Positions 43,480 through 52,967 are shown, counted from the stretch's first letter. The stretch is 64,000 bases of DNA from Rubrivivax sp. (GCA_022842595.1 JALHPF010000005.1:62001-126000); one strand, 5' to 3'. The notes: a model not told the origin generated them from the sequence alone. Numbers and translations are program-made.

Positions 43480-44997
43480 GTGAGCGCAGGGGCTGATGCG
43501 CAGGCAGGCGGCATGGCGCAGGCCGGCAGCCCGCCTGTGTACGACGCCTTCATCTCCTACCGCCGCAGCGACGGCGCCCGCGTTGCGCGCTGGCTGCGCC
43601 GTGCACTGCAGACCCACCGCGTGCCCAAGGGCTTTGCCGAGCTGCGCCAGCGCCGCCTGGTCGTCTACATGGACACGGCTTATGAACGCAGCACGCAGGA
43701 CTTCTACGAACAAAGCATCCGCCCGGCCTTGCAGGCCTCGCGCCACCTGATCGTCCTGGCCACACCCGATGCGGCACAGCGGCGCCCCGACGCCACCACG
43801 GACTGGATGTGGCGCGAACTGCAGGACTTCTCAGCCCTGCCGCAGCGCGACCGCGTGATCGTCGTGCGTGCAGCCGGCGACTTTGGCGGCGATCTGCCAG
43901 CCGGCCTGCTGCAGCGATTCCCGAACATCGAGGTGGTGGACCTGCGCGACGCCGGGCGCTTTGCCGCGCTTGCACCGTGGCGGGAAGCGAGGCTGAACCA
44001 TGAGTTGGTGAAGATCGTCGGCCCGCTGCTCGACATTCCCGCACAGCGCATGCCCGACCTGCGCCAGGAACAGGAGCGCCGGCAGCAGGCCCGTCTAGGC
44101 GCCTTGGCCGGTGCTGCAACTGCGCTGTCCTTGGCAGCAGTGGCCGCGGCGGTGCTGGCCTTGCGCGGCGAGCAGCGTGCCGTGCAGGCCCTGCAGGACG
44201 CGGTGTTCGCCACCGAACGCGTGATCCTGGCCGCCGATCGCGCATTGGAACCCAGCGACGACGTGACCGATGCTCGCGGTCGGGTGCTCGACGAGGTCTG
44301 CGACCTGCGGTCGCGCATGTTGGCCGAGGGCCAGGGTCCGGGCGGCCTGCGCGAGCTGCGCATCTGCGAAGCCGAGCGTGCGCGCGGCCTGCTGGCGCAG
44401 GGCGACAACGAGCAGGCGCAGGCCCGGCTGGACCGCCTGGCAGTGACACTGCGAACCGCGATGACCCAGGGCGCCGACAGCGACGCCACGGTGCAGTGGC
44501 TCAGGGCGTGCGATGCCATCGCTGATGCAGCCCCGCAGCGGCTGGACGCAGCGGGCTGCGGCTCTGCGGCGCAAGACCATGCCATCCAGCAACACCGGGG
44601 CAACGCCGACGCTGCCGACGCGCTGGCAGCCCGCTGGATCAGCCGCGCCGAGGTGCAGCGCCGCAAGGCCTCAGCCGCCGTCGATCGCAACGATGTGCCT
44701 GCAGCGCTGGGCTTTTGGCGCCAGGCAGTGGTGGAGTACGGGCAAGCCCGTGCCATCCAGTCTGACCCCGACAAGCAGCAGCGCGTGGCGTTGGACGAAG
44801 CCGCCACGCTGATTGCCGTCGCAGCGTTTGAAACCTCGTTGCGGCGTGCGCAACCTGCGGCGCAGGCCCGTCGTGCAGCCAAGCAGTTGCTCGACCAGGT
44901 TCAACGTGCGGCACCGCAGGACCGCGAGGTGGCAGGCTATGCCCGCGAACTGGCCCGCAAGTGGGCGGAGTTACCGTCGCTGGAGCGCAGCCCGTGA
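43480..44997 (+). CDS. TIR-domain membrane protein
   Basis: A 505-residue protein. I use the GTG at 43480 (GGGAAG upstream); an internal ATG at 43513 is also possible. A TIR domain (about residues 19-165) begins YDAFISYRRSDG and contains the catalytic-type Glu in DWMWRELQDF. A transmembrane segment (ALAGAATALSLAAVAAAVLA, about 208-228) is followed by a long Ala/Arg-rich helical region that resembles TPR or coiled coil. Bacterial TIR domains degrade NAD+ or make cyclic ADP-ribose signals. Its stop overlaps the start of the next gene. Confidence 0.82.
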   Translation: MSAGADAQAGGMAQAGSPPVYDAFISYRRSDGARVARWLRRALQTHRVPKGFAELRQRRLVVYMDTAYERSTQDFYEQSIRPALQASRHLIVLATPDAAQRRPDATTDWMWRELQDFSALPQRDRVIVVRAAGDFGGDLPAGLLQRFPNIEVVDLRDAGRFAALAPWREARLNHELVKIVGPLLDIPAQRMPDLRQEQERRQQARLGALAGAATALSLAAVAAAVLALRGEQRAVQALQDAVFATERVILAADRALEPSDDVTDARGRVLDEVCDLRSRMLAEGQGPGGLRELRICEAERARGLLAQGDNEQAQARLDRLAVTLRTAMTQGADSDATVQWLRACDAIADAAPQRLDAAGCGSAAQDHAIQQHRGNADAADALAARWISRAEVQRRKASAAVDRNDVPAALGFWRQAVVEYGQARAIQSDPDKQQRVALDEAATLIAVAAFETSLRRAQPAAQARRAAKQLLDQVQRAAPQDREVAGYARELARKWAELPSLERSP

Positions 44998-45554
44998 CCC
45001 TGGGGAAGCGCGGCGTCTTCGTGCTGAGCTTCCTACTGGCTGCCCTGGCAACCGGGCTGGCTGTTGGCGGCGGCGCCTGGCTGGCAGCGAGCCAGCTGGT
45101 CGGCAAGCCGCCTGAGAGGCTGCGCACCAGCGTGTTCGAGTTCGCGCTGGTTCCTGGCTGGAGCTGCGTGCGTGAAGGGACCGAACAGGTCTGCCGCAAG
45201 GCCACGGCTTCCAAGGAAGCCATTGCCATCATGACGATGAAGGAACGCGGTCCCAGCGACACGCTGGAGAGGTACAGGCAACATCTGTCGACGCCGCAAC
45301 AGCAAAGGGACAAGAACGGCACTCAGTGGACGTCCGACGTCATCAGCGTGGAGCAGCGCCGCCTGGGCGGGCGCGACTGGATCGTCGGGCGTCACTTGGG
45401 CTCCGAGGTGCGCAACTACTACACCGACTACTACGCTGCGCTGACCTCGCACAAGGCCATCCTAGTGACCTTCTCGGTCCACCGCAGCGCCGTGCAGGCC
45501 TTCGAGCCCGAGTTCAGGCGCATGGTGGACACGTTGAAGGTCTTCCAGGATTGA
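44994..45554 (+). CDS. Membrane-anchored hypothetical protein coupled to TIR gene
   Basis: A 186-residue protein that begins at a GTG overlapping the TIR gene stop (GTGA). One N-terminal transmembrane segment (VFVLSFLLAALATGLAVGGG, residues 8-27) is followed by a soluble, probably periplasmic domain with two cysteines (GWSCVREGTEQVCRK). I do not recognise the family. Tight coupling suggests it works with the TIR protein at the membrane. Confidence 0.7.
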   Translation: MTLGKRGVFVLSFLLAALATGLAVGGGAWLAASQLVGKPPERLRTSVFEFALVPGWSCVREGTEQVCRKATASKEAIAIMTMKERGPSDTLERYRQHLSTPQQQRDKNGTQWTSDVISVEQRRLGGRDWIVGRHLGSEVRNYYTDYYAALTSHKAILVTFSVHRSAVQAFEPEFRRMVDTLKVFQD

Positions 45555-45580
45555 TGCCCCGTCCCGCGCCCGCGCCGGCC

Positions 45581-45667
45581 TCAGTCGGCAATGGCCTGTG
45601 ACATCAGGTCCTTCATGGCCCCGCGGTAGCAGGCCTGCAGCCGTCGGTGCCGTTCACTCAGCAGCAT
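45581..45667 (-). CDS. Possible 28-residue peptide gene
   Basis: An ATG at 45667 is preceded by GGAGG at 8-bp spacing on the minus strand and encodes MLLSERHRRLQACYRGAMKD followed by LMSQAIAD. The good ribosome-binding site and amphipathic helix make it plausible, but it could be a gene fragment. Confidence 0.3.
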   Translation of the reverse strand: MLLSERHRRLQACYRGAMKDLMSQAIAD

Positions 45668-45842
45668 CGAAACAACCTCCAACGCGATAGCTCCGACAAG
45701 CAACCTGCAGGCTAGCGGCGACACCCCCGACTACCAAGGTTGACTGACGCAGATGCCGGCCGCCGCGACCACTTGGCTGCCGTTGGCTAGGCAGACATGT
45801 CAGGAGCAATCCGGGCGCGGTGACTGCAAATGGGCGGGAAGA

Positions 45843-46349
45843 TCAGTTCGCGGCCAAGCCCGCCCGGGCATCTTCGGCCAGCGAAGCATAAATGATGTTT
45901 GCTTCGTCCCACAGAGCTTCACAGACTTCCTTGAACGCCGTCAGTTGGCGCGAGTAGTCGTAGAGACCCGATAGATACAGGACGCATGCGTCCTTGTACG
46001 TGGGCCAGAAGTAGATCTCCGGGCACAGTCGAAACTGCGTAAGTCGGTCGGTCTCCAGCGTCTGCACGATCTCGGTGGTGGGGTCGTCGGCTAAGCCCCA
46101 TCGTGCCCAATCACCTTGCATGCTGAGCTCTGTGCTGCCTTGCAGCCTAGACAGGCATGCCGTGCTTACTAGGAACTGTTCGAATGCAAGGTATAGCCGC
46201 TCTGGCAGCTCGGCTGTAGCCTGTGCAACTGCAAGTGCCATCAACCTCTCTTGCGCGGCGTCGAAAGATTCAGCCTCGAGAGCCCAGGAAAACGTACCGT
46301 GAAATCGGACCCACAGGCGACGGACCGGCCCAGTCAATGCGATCGGCAT
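45843..46349 (-). CDS. Hypothetical protein
   Basis: A 168-residue acidic protein with no motif that I recognise. The C-terminal half contains Trp/Tyr-rich segments (CPEIYFWPTYKDACVLYLSGLYDY). No signal peptide or membrane segment. It stands alone, convergent with the TIR operon. Codon use is less biased than in the NUDIX-TIR genes, suggesting a different origin. Confidence 0.55.
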   Translation of the reverse strand: MPIALTGPVRRLWVRFHGTFSWALEAESFDAAQERLMALAVAQATAELPERLYLAFEQFLVSTACLSRLQGSTELSMQGDWARWGLADDPTTEIVQTLETDRLTQFRLCPEIYFWPTYKDACVLYLSGLYDYSRQLTAFKEVCEALWDEANIIYASLAEDARAGLAAN

Positions 46350-46820
46350 GGAGTTGAAAGGTTCTGGGTTCGCAAGTCAGAAAGCGCCTTCCGGATTGTG
46401 TCTGTAGTTGAGCTGTTGACGCGAAAGAGCAGTCACCCTCATGAATCGCCTTTCCTCGACGCCCCGCGCTCCAGCCTAAGGCCCAGTAGCTGCCGCTCCG
46501 GGAGGGCTTCTCATACTGGCCGGGTCCGGTCTCCGATGGTCGTGCCGTTGAGCACCCCTCGTCCAGTCCGTCATCAAAACAGATGACGGCTTCCAAGAAC
46601 ACCCGGAATTTTAGGACTTCGGCAAGTAGCGGCCACTCGAAATAGCTGCCGTTCGTACCGCCTCGGCGGAACGTGGGTCAATCGCTCATGCGTTCACGCG
46701 TGAGCCGCCATACGCCGCTGCGCTCCTTCGCGTCAACCTTCGCCTACGGCATTTCACTCCGGTAGAGTTCGCGGGGCGCTCAAAGGCGACGGTCGGCGTC
46801 CAATATGGGCAGCCGCCCGC
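46350..46820 (+). other. Non-coding stretch
   Basis: About 470 bp between two minus-strand genes. No open frame has protein-like features. I see no tRNA, terminator or attachment site in it; the GC content is mixed. Confidence 0.4.
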
Positions 46821-47756
46821 TTACTCGGGACGGACAATGCACAACTCCAGGGGAATCACCGGATCCTTGAGGTAGTTCAGCAGACTCGTGGTTTGGCCGT
46901 GGGTTAGCTTGTCCCTATTCTTCACCTCTACGAAGCGTAGTTGCTTAGTTGCGGGGTCAAACACCGTCAAGTCGTAGTTGCTGCCGGGCACTTCGAAAAC
47001 CTCGAGTTCGTTGTACGCTGCTGAGTAGCCGCCTTGGTCTAGAACAGCACAGGCAAATTCTAGGAAGTAAAGGGAGCTCCCATACTTATCTAGGCCGGTT
47101 GCAACGTAGTCCTGTTGGGCAAGTTTAAGGAATGGGCCCAAAAGAGCACCGGCTTTGTCCTTCAGCGCTGAGATCAGGGCGCGGTACCGATTGGAGAGCT
47201 CTTCTTTTGAAACTGTGAGGTCAAACAGTGGCTGGGGCTCGATGATGGCTACGAAATATGCCTGTCTCGTGGCACGCGCTGGGGGAAGAGCAGCCCCAGC
47301 GAGATCGAAATAGACGTGGCCATGCAGAAAATCTCCGAATTTCACGACGTCCGCGACGTCTAGGCTCAGATCTTCACGCAAATGCCATGTGTAGTTCTGG
47401 GAACTCCTGGGGGTGATTTCGATGTTCCTGTTGTAGCGATAGGAACCCGCGAGGCCCGCACAGATGTAGAGCTTCACCGCTTTGCGCAGAAACTGAAAGG
47501 CGGCGCCTTCACTCCAGGTCGCGATGCACCCCTGGCTCTCGAAGTATTTTTTCGCCACCAGTTCCACTCTGGAGAAAGTTGCGTCTCCGTACCTGAAAGA
47601 GCGATAGGGCTCCGCGCGCACATCAGGAACTACTGTGACAGGCAAACCATACGCAGCAAAAGCCTCCTGTGGGGTCTTGAATTGCTTGGTGACTTCTACG
47701 GGTCGCGAAGGCAACCCGTCGCGGTCTTCCCCTACTGGCGTGAGTTCAACGGTCAT
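46821..47756 (-). CDS. PD-(D/E)XK nuclease-like protein
   Basis: A 311-residue protein. The C-terminal part reads NYDLTVFDPATKQLRFVEVK, then NRDKLTHGQ (about residues 262-290), an Asp...Glu-X-Lys pattern typical of restriction-like nucleases and of the DUF3883/No-VEIN group. The N-terminal 250 residues are not recognised. It is a lone minus-strand gene, divergent from the STAND NTPase gene. It may be a single-gene restriction factor or an accessory of its neighbour; both are inferences. Confidence 0.55.
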   Translation of the reverse strand: MTVELTPVGEDRDGLPSRPVEVTKQFKTPQEAFAAYGLPVTVVPDVRAEPYRSFRYGDATFSRVELVAKKYFESQGCIATWSEGAAFQFLRKAVKLYICAGLAGSYRYNRNIEITPRSSQNYTWHLREDLSLDVADVVKFGDFLHGHVYFDLAGAALPPARATRQAYFVAIIEPQPLFDLTVSKEELSNRYRALISALKDKAGALLGPFLKLAQQDYVATGLDKYGSSLYFLEFACAVLDQGGYSAAYNELEVFEVPGSNYDLTVFDPATKQLRFVEVKNRDKLTHGQTTSLLNYLKDPVIPLELCIVRPE

Positions 47757-48375
47757 GCGGTTCTCCAGAAGATTCGCTCATCTTAGGGGTGGGCGCACAG
47801 ATTCGCGGACTGGGGGAACGCTGACAAAGTCAGAAGTTGGTACTGCACCTGTTCGTTCGTTCGCATGAAGGTCCAGACCCTCGCTGAGGAGAGCGGTCGT
47901 TCAGCCGCCGCTCTGACCGGCGGCGTCGCCCGGCGGGCCGGTCACAGAAGCGGAGCAGTCAGCGGTAGGGCCAACAACCTGCGTGAGACCGCTTTCCGGC
48001 CAAGAGTCGCCACTCAAACGACGAGCCTGAGTGGCTGCAACCAGTCTTAAACAGACGGTCGCGCTCGAGTTCTCCCTGTCATCGTTCAGCCAACCGCCTC
48101 ATCAAGCTTGATGACTGCTGTCGGACAGCGGGATCTCCGGTGCGGTCGACAAGATTCGACCCGGTGCGGCCGTTCGCTGTTTTCCGATGAGCAGCAGCAA
48201 TGCCGCAGCAGCTGACATTTGTCATCGGTGGACCGAGTCTAAGTTGAGTCGATCTCAGCAATCCAAGCATCTTGGTCGGAGCGGCCGCCCGAAGTTTTAT
48301 CGCCTGCGCCGCCAAGTCCCCCAACCTACTGGATGCCCTCCCGCTGTCTCCTTTGCTGTTGTACCCTCTCCATGC
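47757..48375 (+). other. Divergent intergenic region
   Basis: About 620 bp between the minus-strand nuclease-like gene and the plus-strand STAND gene. No coding frame is convincing. Promoters for both genes should lie here. It contains a 12-bp match (acatttgtcatc at about 48216) to the integrase relic start, too short to interpret. Confidence 0.4.
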
Positions 48376-51300
48376 ATGGACTCCGACATCACGAGCCTGC
48401 TTGCCCAATACGCAAGTGCCGAGCCGCGCCGCGCAGCAGGTGGAATCTATGCGATGGCAGGCTTTGCCTTTCAGGCGCGCGTCTATGTTGCGGAACTGGC
48501 TGAGGCACTCACTCGTTCAGGCGGTGATCTAGGCAGCAAAGGCGATGTCTTCGTAGAGGCCCTATCGGATATCGCAAAGTACGAAACCGCCCAGCAATTG
48601 GTGCTGCTGCAGGTGAAGCGGACGTTGACTCCAGCCACACTTGATTCCGCAGCTGGCGAGGTTGCTGCGATCGAGGCATTCGTAGCCAGCGCTAGGCCCG
48701 ATTTGAAGGGCACATTCAAGTACGGCGTCGTCTCGGCGTTCACTTCGGGAGCAACCCAATGGGCTGATCTGCCGAAGGGCTCATCGCACAGAGGCTTGAT
48801 CGAGCAGTTGGAGGCAGAAGGCCGCCTTGTATCGCCAGGCATTGAGAAGGATCCATGGTGGCGCGCCGTTACTGCCCTCTGGCCTCACGTTGTCGATCCC
48901 TTTGGCTTTGCCAGATTTGCATTCGAACGCGTCTTGCTCAGACGCCTCGAGCCGGACGATGCCCGCGCGTGTCGAGATGCGATTGCTGAGCGCTATGCGA
49001 CTTCCCGCCATGCGGGACCTCGCCTTGGGCAAATGCTCTCGGCTGCCGATTTCGCGCTTGAAGGTGGGCAACAGCGTTTTCGTCTAGAGGTAGGTCGGCA
49101 AGCGACGCTGGCCCGAGTACGTGCGGGCCAGTACATGCCGCGCGACGGCCGAGTGGCGGCGTTGGCCGAGCGGGCATCCGCTCTCAACGATCTCGCCGCG
49201 CTTTCCCCAGAAGCCGCCGTCCGGGTGTTCTGGCTAAGCGGGCGATCTGGCGCGGGCAAGAGCGTACTTTTGCTCCAATTGCTTGAGCACTTGGTTGCAA
49301 TCGGGCGCCGGGTACTTTGGCTCGGTGGTGACGCAGGTTTGCTCGATCGCGCGCTTCGCGACCTGCAGAGTGTGCCGGCACACGAAGCTCCCGAGTTCAT
49401 CGCCATTGACGACCTCTACGATCGGGATGCGCGCGAACAGCTGGAACTGGCCGCACTGGCCGGTTACATCGATGAACAGGGTCGACGCCCCTGGCCGCTG
49501 CTCATCACCTGCGGTCCCACGGAGTTTGCAGACGCATTTGTGGACGCGACCCGGTTCCGCGGCTTCGAGGTCACCGCCGCCCCGGTCATTCCTCTAGGAG
49601 CGGGCGAAGCGGCTGACCTTCTTCGTTGGGTGGGCGCCAAACGCGGAACCCTGGCGAGCGGGGAAGGCGACGCGTTTGCCCAGGCACAGCACGGGCAAGG
49701 TCTCTTCGTGTCCATGGCGTCTGAACTGGAGTTCGGTGACCTTAGGGAGTTTGCAGCCCGATTCTGTGACCGCGTTTCGGCCATGTCGCTCCGAGAACCG
49801 CTGCGCCCCATGCTCGCGCTGAACCGACTCTACCTTCGGGCACCGTACCGATGGCTGAGCGATTCAGACCGCGAAAGACTGGAGGTATTGAATCGCGATG
49901 GCGACTTTTCGCTGTTGGAACTCTTGCCAGGCAATGCGCTGGTGCGCCTCACCCACCCTCACCTGAGCGATGCCATTTACCGCGCGCTTGTCAGTCCCGC
50001 CACGCCTTTGGCATTCGCCAATGACCTTGCATCCGCATTCGAACGCGCCCTGGACGAAGGGGATGACGCACTTGCCGCCCGGCTACTACGGACCTTCTCT
50101 GCCAGCGATCGAAGCTTGGTAGCCGACCGTCTGGTGGACGTCAACATGCCTGCATTGGCCGAGCGGTGTGTAGCCAAGTGGCGGACTTTGCCACCGGGAG
50201 GTGATCGAAGGATTCAGTCAGACATGGCCATCAGCTGGGCATGTTGGCCCGCCGCGCACGCAAGCCTGGGTAGTAGCGCAAACGCTTTGGTTCAAGTGGC
50301 GCTGGACAGCATGGGGCAGTGGCGCGATTCAGATCCACGCCAGTCCTATTGGCCAGCGTTTTGGTGGCGTCTGTGGCGGTCCCATCCGAATACCGAAGCG
50401 CTGGCGGTTTGGGCAGGGCAGCGCATCGTCTCGGACGAGGGCTTGAAGCTCCCGCAGTGGTCTCGGATATGGGAGACCCTTGCTGAGCGTGATCCCACCA
50501 GTGAGGGCGTCGCGCCAGAAATGGCCAGGGTCGCCGTGCGCTGGCTTGCCTGCAGTCAGGAACGCGCAGACTGGCACTTCGTGTGGAAGAAGTTGCCGCG
50601 ACATGAGGCGACCGCTCTGGAGACCTCTCGCCGTCTTGCAATCACCGAACTTGAAATGCCTTCTGCCCCGTGCTGGGCATTTGTGTTCCAGGACATGCTC
50701 GCTCACGCAGCAGCCTCGGCGAACGAAGCCGAAGCACGTTCCCTGGTCGCGCAGGGCTGCTCGTGGCTGACGGGTCGAGAGGATCGCGCGGAATGGAACT
50801 ATGTCTGGCAGGCGCTGCTGGAGCGGACCCAGTTGCTTCCGCCGACCGTCGACGAGCGCGCCCTGGTCGTGCAAGGCTGCGCTTGGCTGACGGGTCGAGA
50901 AGATCGTGCGGAGTGGAGCTATGTCTGGCGGGCGCTGCTGGAGCGGACCCAGCTGCTTCCGCCGACCGTCGACGAGCGCGCCCTGGTCGAGCAGGGCTGC
51001 TCGTGGCTGACGGGTCGAGAAGATCGTGCGGAATGGAACTATGTCTGGCAGGCGCTGCTGGAGCGGAGCCAGCTGCTTCCGCCGACCGTCGACGAGCGCG
51101 CCCTGGTCGTGCAAGGCTGCGCTTGGCTGACGGGTCGAGAAGATCGTGCGGAGTGGAGCTATGTCTGGCAGGCGCTGCTGGAGCGGACCCAGCTGCTTCC
51201 GCCGACCGTCGACGAGCGCGCCCTGGTCGCGCAGGGCTGCTCGTGGCTGACGGGTCGAGAGGATCGCGCGGAGTGGAGCCATGTCTGGGAGGCGCTGCTG

Positions 51301-52416
51301 GAGCGGAGCCAGCTGCTTCCGCCGACCGTCGACGAGCGCGCCCTGGTCGTGCAAGGCTGCGCTTGGCTGACGGGTCGAGAAGATCGTGCGGAGTGGAGCC
51401 ATGTCTGGGAGGCGCTGCTGGAGCGGACCCAGTTGCTTCCGCCGACCGTCGACGAGCGCGCCCTGGTCGCGCAGGGCTGCTCGTGGCTGACGGGTCGAGA
51501 AGATCGCTCGGACTGGCTGCCTGTGTTCAAGGCCCTACTTGAGAGGCGAATGCTCTTGCCTGAGGGGGATGACAGCAGCCTGCAGGTTCAGGCTCTCAGT
51601 CTTTTGGCTGGGCTGAAAGACCTCTCGCACGGCGAGGCAGGACATCTCTTGGAATCGATGATGGACGCCGGCATCGCAGACGAGGCCATCGTCCGCGCGA
51701 CGCTTGAGTGGTTGCATGCGGATCGGTCTCACCCGGCCTGGCCTCTTGTTGCTGGGAAGTGCCTTCAGCGCATGCCTGAGGGTGAGCAGCGCGGTGCATT
51801 AGCGACTGAATTGGTTGACGCCATTCAACGCCACCCGAACGCCGGAGCCTGGCATCGGCTTCAAGGCATTTTTGAAGCGTATGGCCCAGCAGGCGAATCC
51901 GATGCACGGAAACTTGTGCAGGAAGCACTGGCGCGGCGCAGGTCGTTGCCCGTTTGGAAGACAGTTACACACAAGCTGCAGTCTGGCGAACCGGTGAAGG
52001 CGACAGTGACAAAGCAGATGGGACAGGCTGTGACTGTCGAGCTTGACGGTGGGCTGTTCGCTGTGCTGAGCGTTGCCGAGGGCTTCCGACATCGGCGCGG
52101 GCAGATCATGCAAGTGGTGGTGTCGAAGATCGCCACGCATCTGGATCGAATAATCGTTTCGCCCTATGTGAAGGCAGCAGGCCCTTTGGTGGCGGCAGAC
52201 CTTGTGCCGGGCGCAGACTATGAGGGCGTCGTTACCGGACACCAGCCGTATGGTTTGTTTGTGCAAATAAGCGGGCGGACAGGTCTTGTGCACGCGAAAT
52301 ACTTGGCTGATGTTCCTTCGTTTTCGGCTCGTTTTCCAAAGGGTTCCAAGGTCCAGGTACGGCTCCTCGAGGTTGGGGCTAAAGGCCTTGTGCTTGCCTT
52401 TCCACCTGCGCCTTGA
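48376..52416 (+). CDS. STAND-type NTPase with Cap4-like nuclease, repeat sensor and S1-like C-terminus
   Basis: A 1346-residue protein; I use the ATG at 48376 (MDSDITS), because upstream codons are not protein-like. The N-terminal domain has Glu61, Asp65 and QVK79-81 (EALSDI...LLQVKRT), a Cap4/DUF4297-like endonuclease signature. A P-loop NTPase follows: Walker A WLSGRSGAGKSVLLLQ (about residue 285) and Walker B-like FIAIDDLYD (about 341). A helical region with W..VW..LL patterns includes six full and one partial near-identical 40-residue repeats (about 789-1048). The C-terminal ~140 residues resemble two S1/OB folds (VTGHQPYGLFVQISGRTGLV). This is the Avs-like plan of nuclease-NTPase-repeat sensor. 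Confidence 0.75.
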   Translation: MDSDITSLLAQYASAEPRRAAGGIYAMAGFAFQARVYVAELAEALTRSGGDLGSKGDVFVEALSDIAKYETAQQLVLLQVKRTLTPATLDSAAGEVAAIEAFVASARPDLKGTFKYGVVSAFTSGATQWADLPKGSSHRGLIEQLEAEGRLVSPGIEKDPWWRAVTALWPHVVDPFGFARFAFERVLLRRLEPDDARACRDAIAERYATSRHAGPRLGQMLSAADFALEGGQQRFRLEVGRQATLARVRAGQYMPRDGRVAALAERASALNDLAALSPEAAVRVFWLSGRSGAGKSVLLLQLLEHLVAIGRRVLWLGGDAGLLDRALRDLQSVPAHEAPEFIAIDDLYDRDAREQLELAALAGYIDEQGRRPWPLLITCGPTEFADAFVDATRFRGFEVTAAPVIPLGAGEAADLLRWVGAKRGTLASGEGDAFAQAQHGQGLFVSMASELEFGDLREFAARFCDRVSAMSLREPLRPMLALNRLYLRAPYRWLSDSDRERLEVLNRDGDFSLLELLPGNALVRLTHPHLSDAIYRALVSPATPLAFANDLASAFERALDEGDDALAARLLRTFSASDRSLVADRLVDVNMPALAERCVAKWRTLPPGGDRRIQSDMAISWACWPAAHASLGSSANALVQVALDSMGQWRDSDPRQSYWPAFWWRLWRSHPNTEALAVWAGQRIVSDEGLKLPQWSRIWETLAERDPTSEGVAPEMARVAVRWLACSQERADWHFVWKKLPRHEATALETSRRLAITELEMPSAPCWAFVFQDMLAHAAASANEAEARSLVAQGCSWLTGREDRAEWNYVWQALLERTQLLPPTVDERALVVQGCAWLTGREDRAEWSYVWRALLERTQLLPPTVDERALVEQGCSWLTGREDRAEWNYVWQALLERSQLLPPTVDERALVVQGCAWLTGREDRAEWSYVWQALLERTQLLPPTVDERALVAQGCSWLTGREDRAEWSHVWEALLERSQLLPPTVDERALVVQGCAWLTGREDRAEWSHVWEALLERTQLLPPTVDERALVAQGCSWLTGREDRSDWLPVFKALLERRMLLPEGDDSSLQVQALSLLAGLKDLSHGEAGHLLESMMDAGIADEAIVRATLEWLHADRSHPAWPLVAGKCLQRMPEGEQRGALATELVDAIQRHPNAGAWHRLQGIFEAYGPAGESDARKLVQEALARRRSLPVWKTVTHKLQSGEPVKATVTKQMGQAVTVELDGGLFAVLSVAEGFRHRRGQIMQVVVSKIATHLDRIIVSPYVKAAGPLVAADLVPGADYEGVVTGHQPYGLFVQISGRTGLVHAKYLADVPSFSARFPKGSKVQVRLLEVGAKGLVLAFPPAP
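50741..51520 (+). repeat. In-frame 120-bp tandem repeat array (6.5 units)
   Basis: Units begin near 50741, 50861, 50981, 51101, 51221, 51341 and 51461 (the last partial). Each encodes 40 residues (ALVxQGCxWLTGREDRAEW and onward). Units 1, 3, 5 and 7 share gcagggctgctcgtgg while units 2, 4 and 6 share gcaaggctgcgcttgg, so the real expansion unit is 240 bp. No spacers, hence not CRISPR. Confidence 0.92.
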
Positions 52417-52967
52417 ATCTGCGTTTCGACATTGCTGCTTGATCGTTGCTCGAGCAAGACTCATCACGATGCGTGGCGCGGCGCGGCGGAGCCGACCGCC
52501 CGGTCGGAGTGGTTGGCATTGGTCAGCTCATGTCGGAAGCAGTTGCAGGCCAATAGCTCACATAAGACCGCACCTGGAGTATTGCTGACGCTGGGATCGC
52601 CGAGTGGAGTGTCAGCTGATGGCCGACTGCCGGTGGCCACGAACAGTTGCTTCGTGGAAGCGAAGCGCCACAGTGCTCGGCTCGCTTGTCTGGCTGCTAT
52701 CGGGAGCCGCGACCGGCGGCTCAGGGTCGATGGCCGTCGACCGGATCTATTCGGTGAGCGCCCGGTGTGGAGCAGGTTGCCGACGCTCCCTCCGCGTTAT
52801 GCGACGGCTTTTGAGGGCCGGTCGTGGGTGAGTGCTCCAGGTTTGCGGCGCGACGTAGCTGCTGCCAGCCGCGGCGACTACCCAACCTTCGCCAAAGTGC
52901 GTCGAGGAGCGGCTTGACCTAAACGCTTGTCTCGAATCGATCAAGCAGCCTTGTTCGCTGTCACGAC
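52417..52967 (+). other. Non-coding stretch between STAND gene and integrase
   Basis: About 550 bp between convergent genes. No supported gene, RNA or repeat was seen; frames open here lack start signals and protein-like composition. Confidence 0.4.

Noticed and set aside
43329..43496. A short plus-strand frame overlapping the NUDIX stop (MRTATDTEDASMQQ...)
   Set aside because: It overlaps the NUDIX stop in an ATGA arrangement but has no clear ribosome-binding site and no motif, and it overlaps the start of the TIR gene. It could be translated, but evidence is too thin to list.
48216..48228. A 12-bp match (acatttgtcatc) to the start of the integrase remnant, suggesting a third integrase fragment
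   Set aside because: Only about four codons match and no arm-type repeats lie beside it. It may be chance.
50741..51520. A possible CRISPR array
   Set aside because: The repeats are 120 bp, contiguous, and in-frame within a gene, with no unique spacers and no cas genes nearby.
50329..51542. Long open frames on both strands across the repeat array (for example 50670-51542 plus and 50329-51402 minus)
   Set aside because: They exist because the 120-bp unit is divisible by three and stays open in several frames. The STAND frame alone has recognisable domains on both sides.
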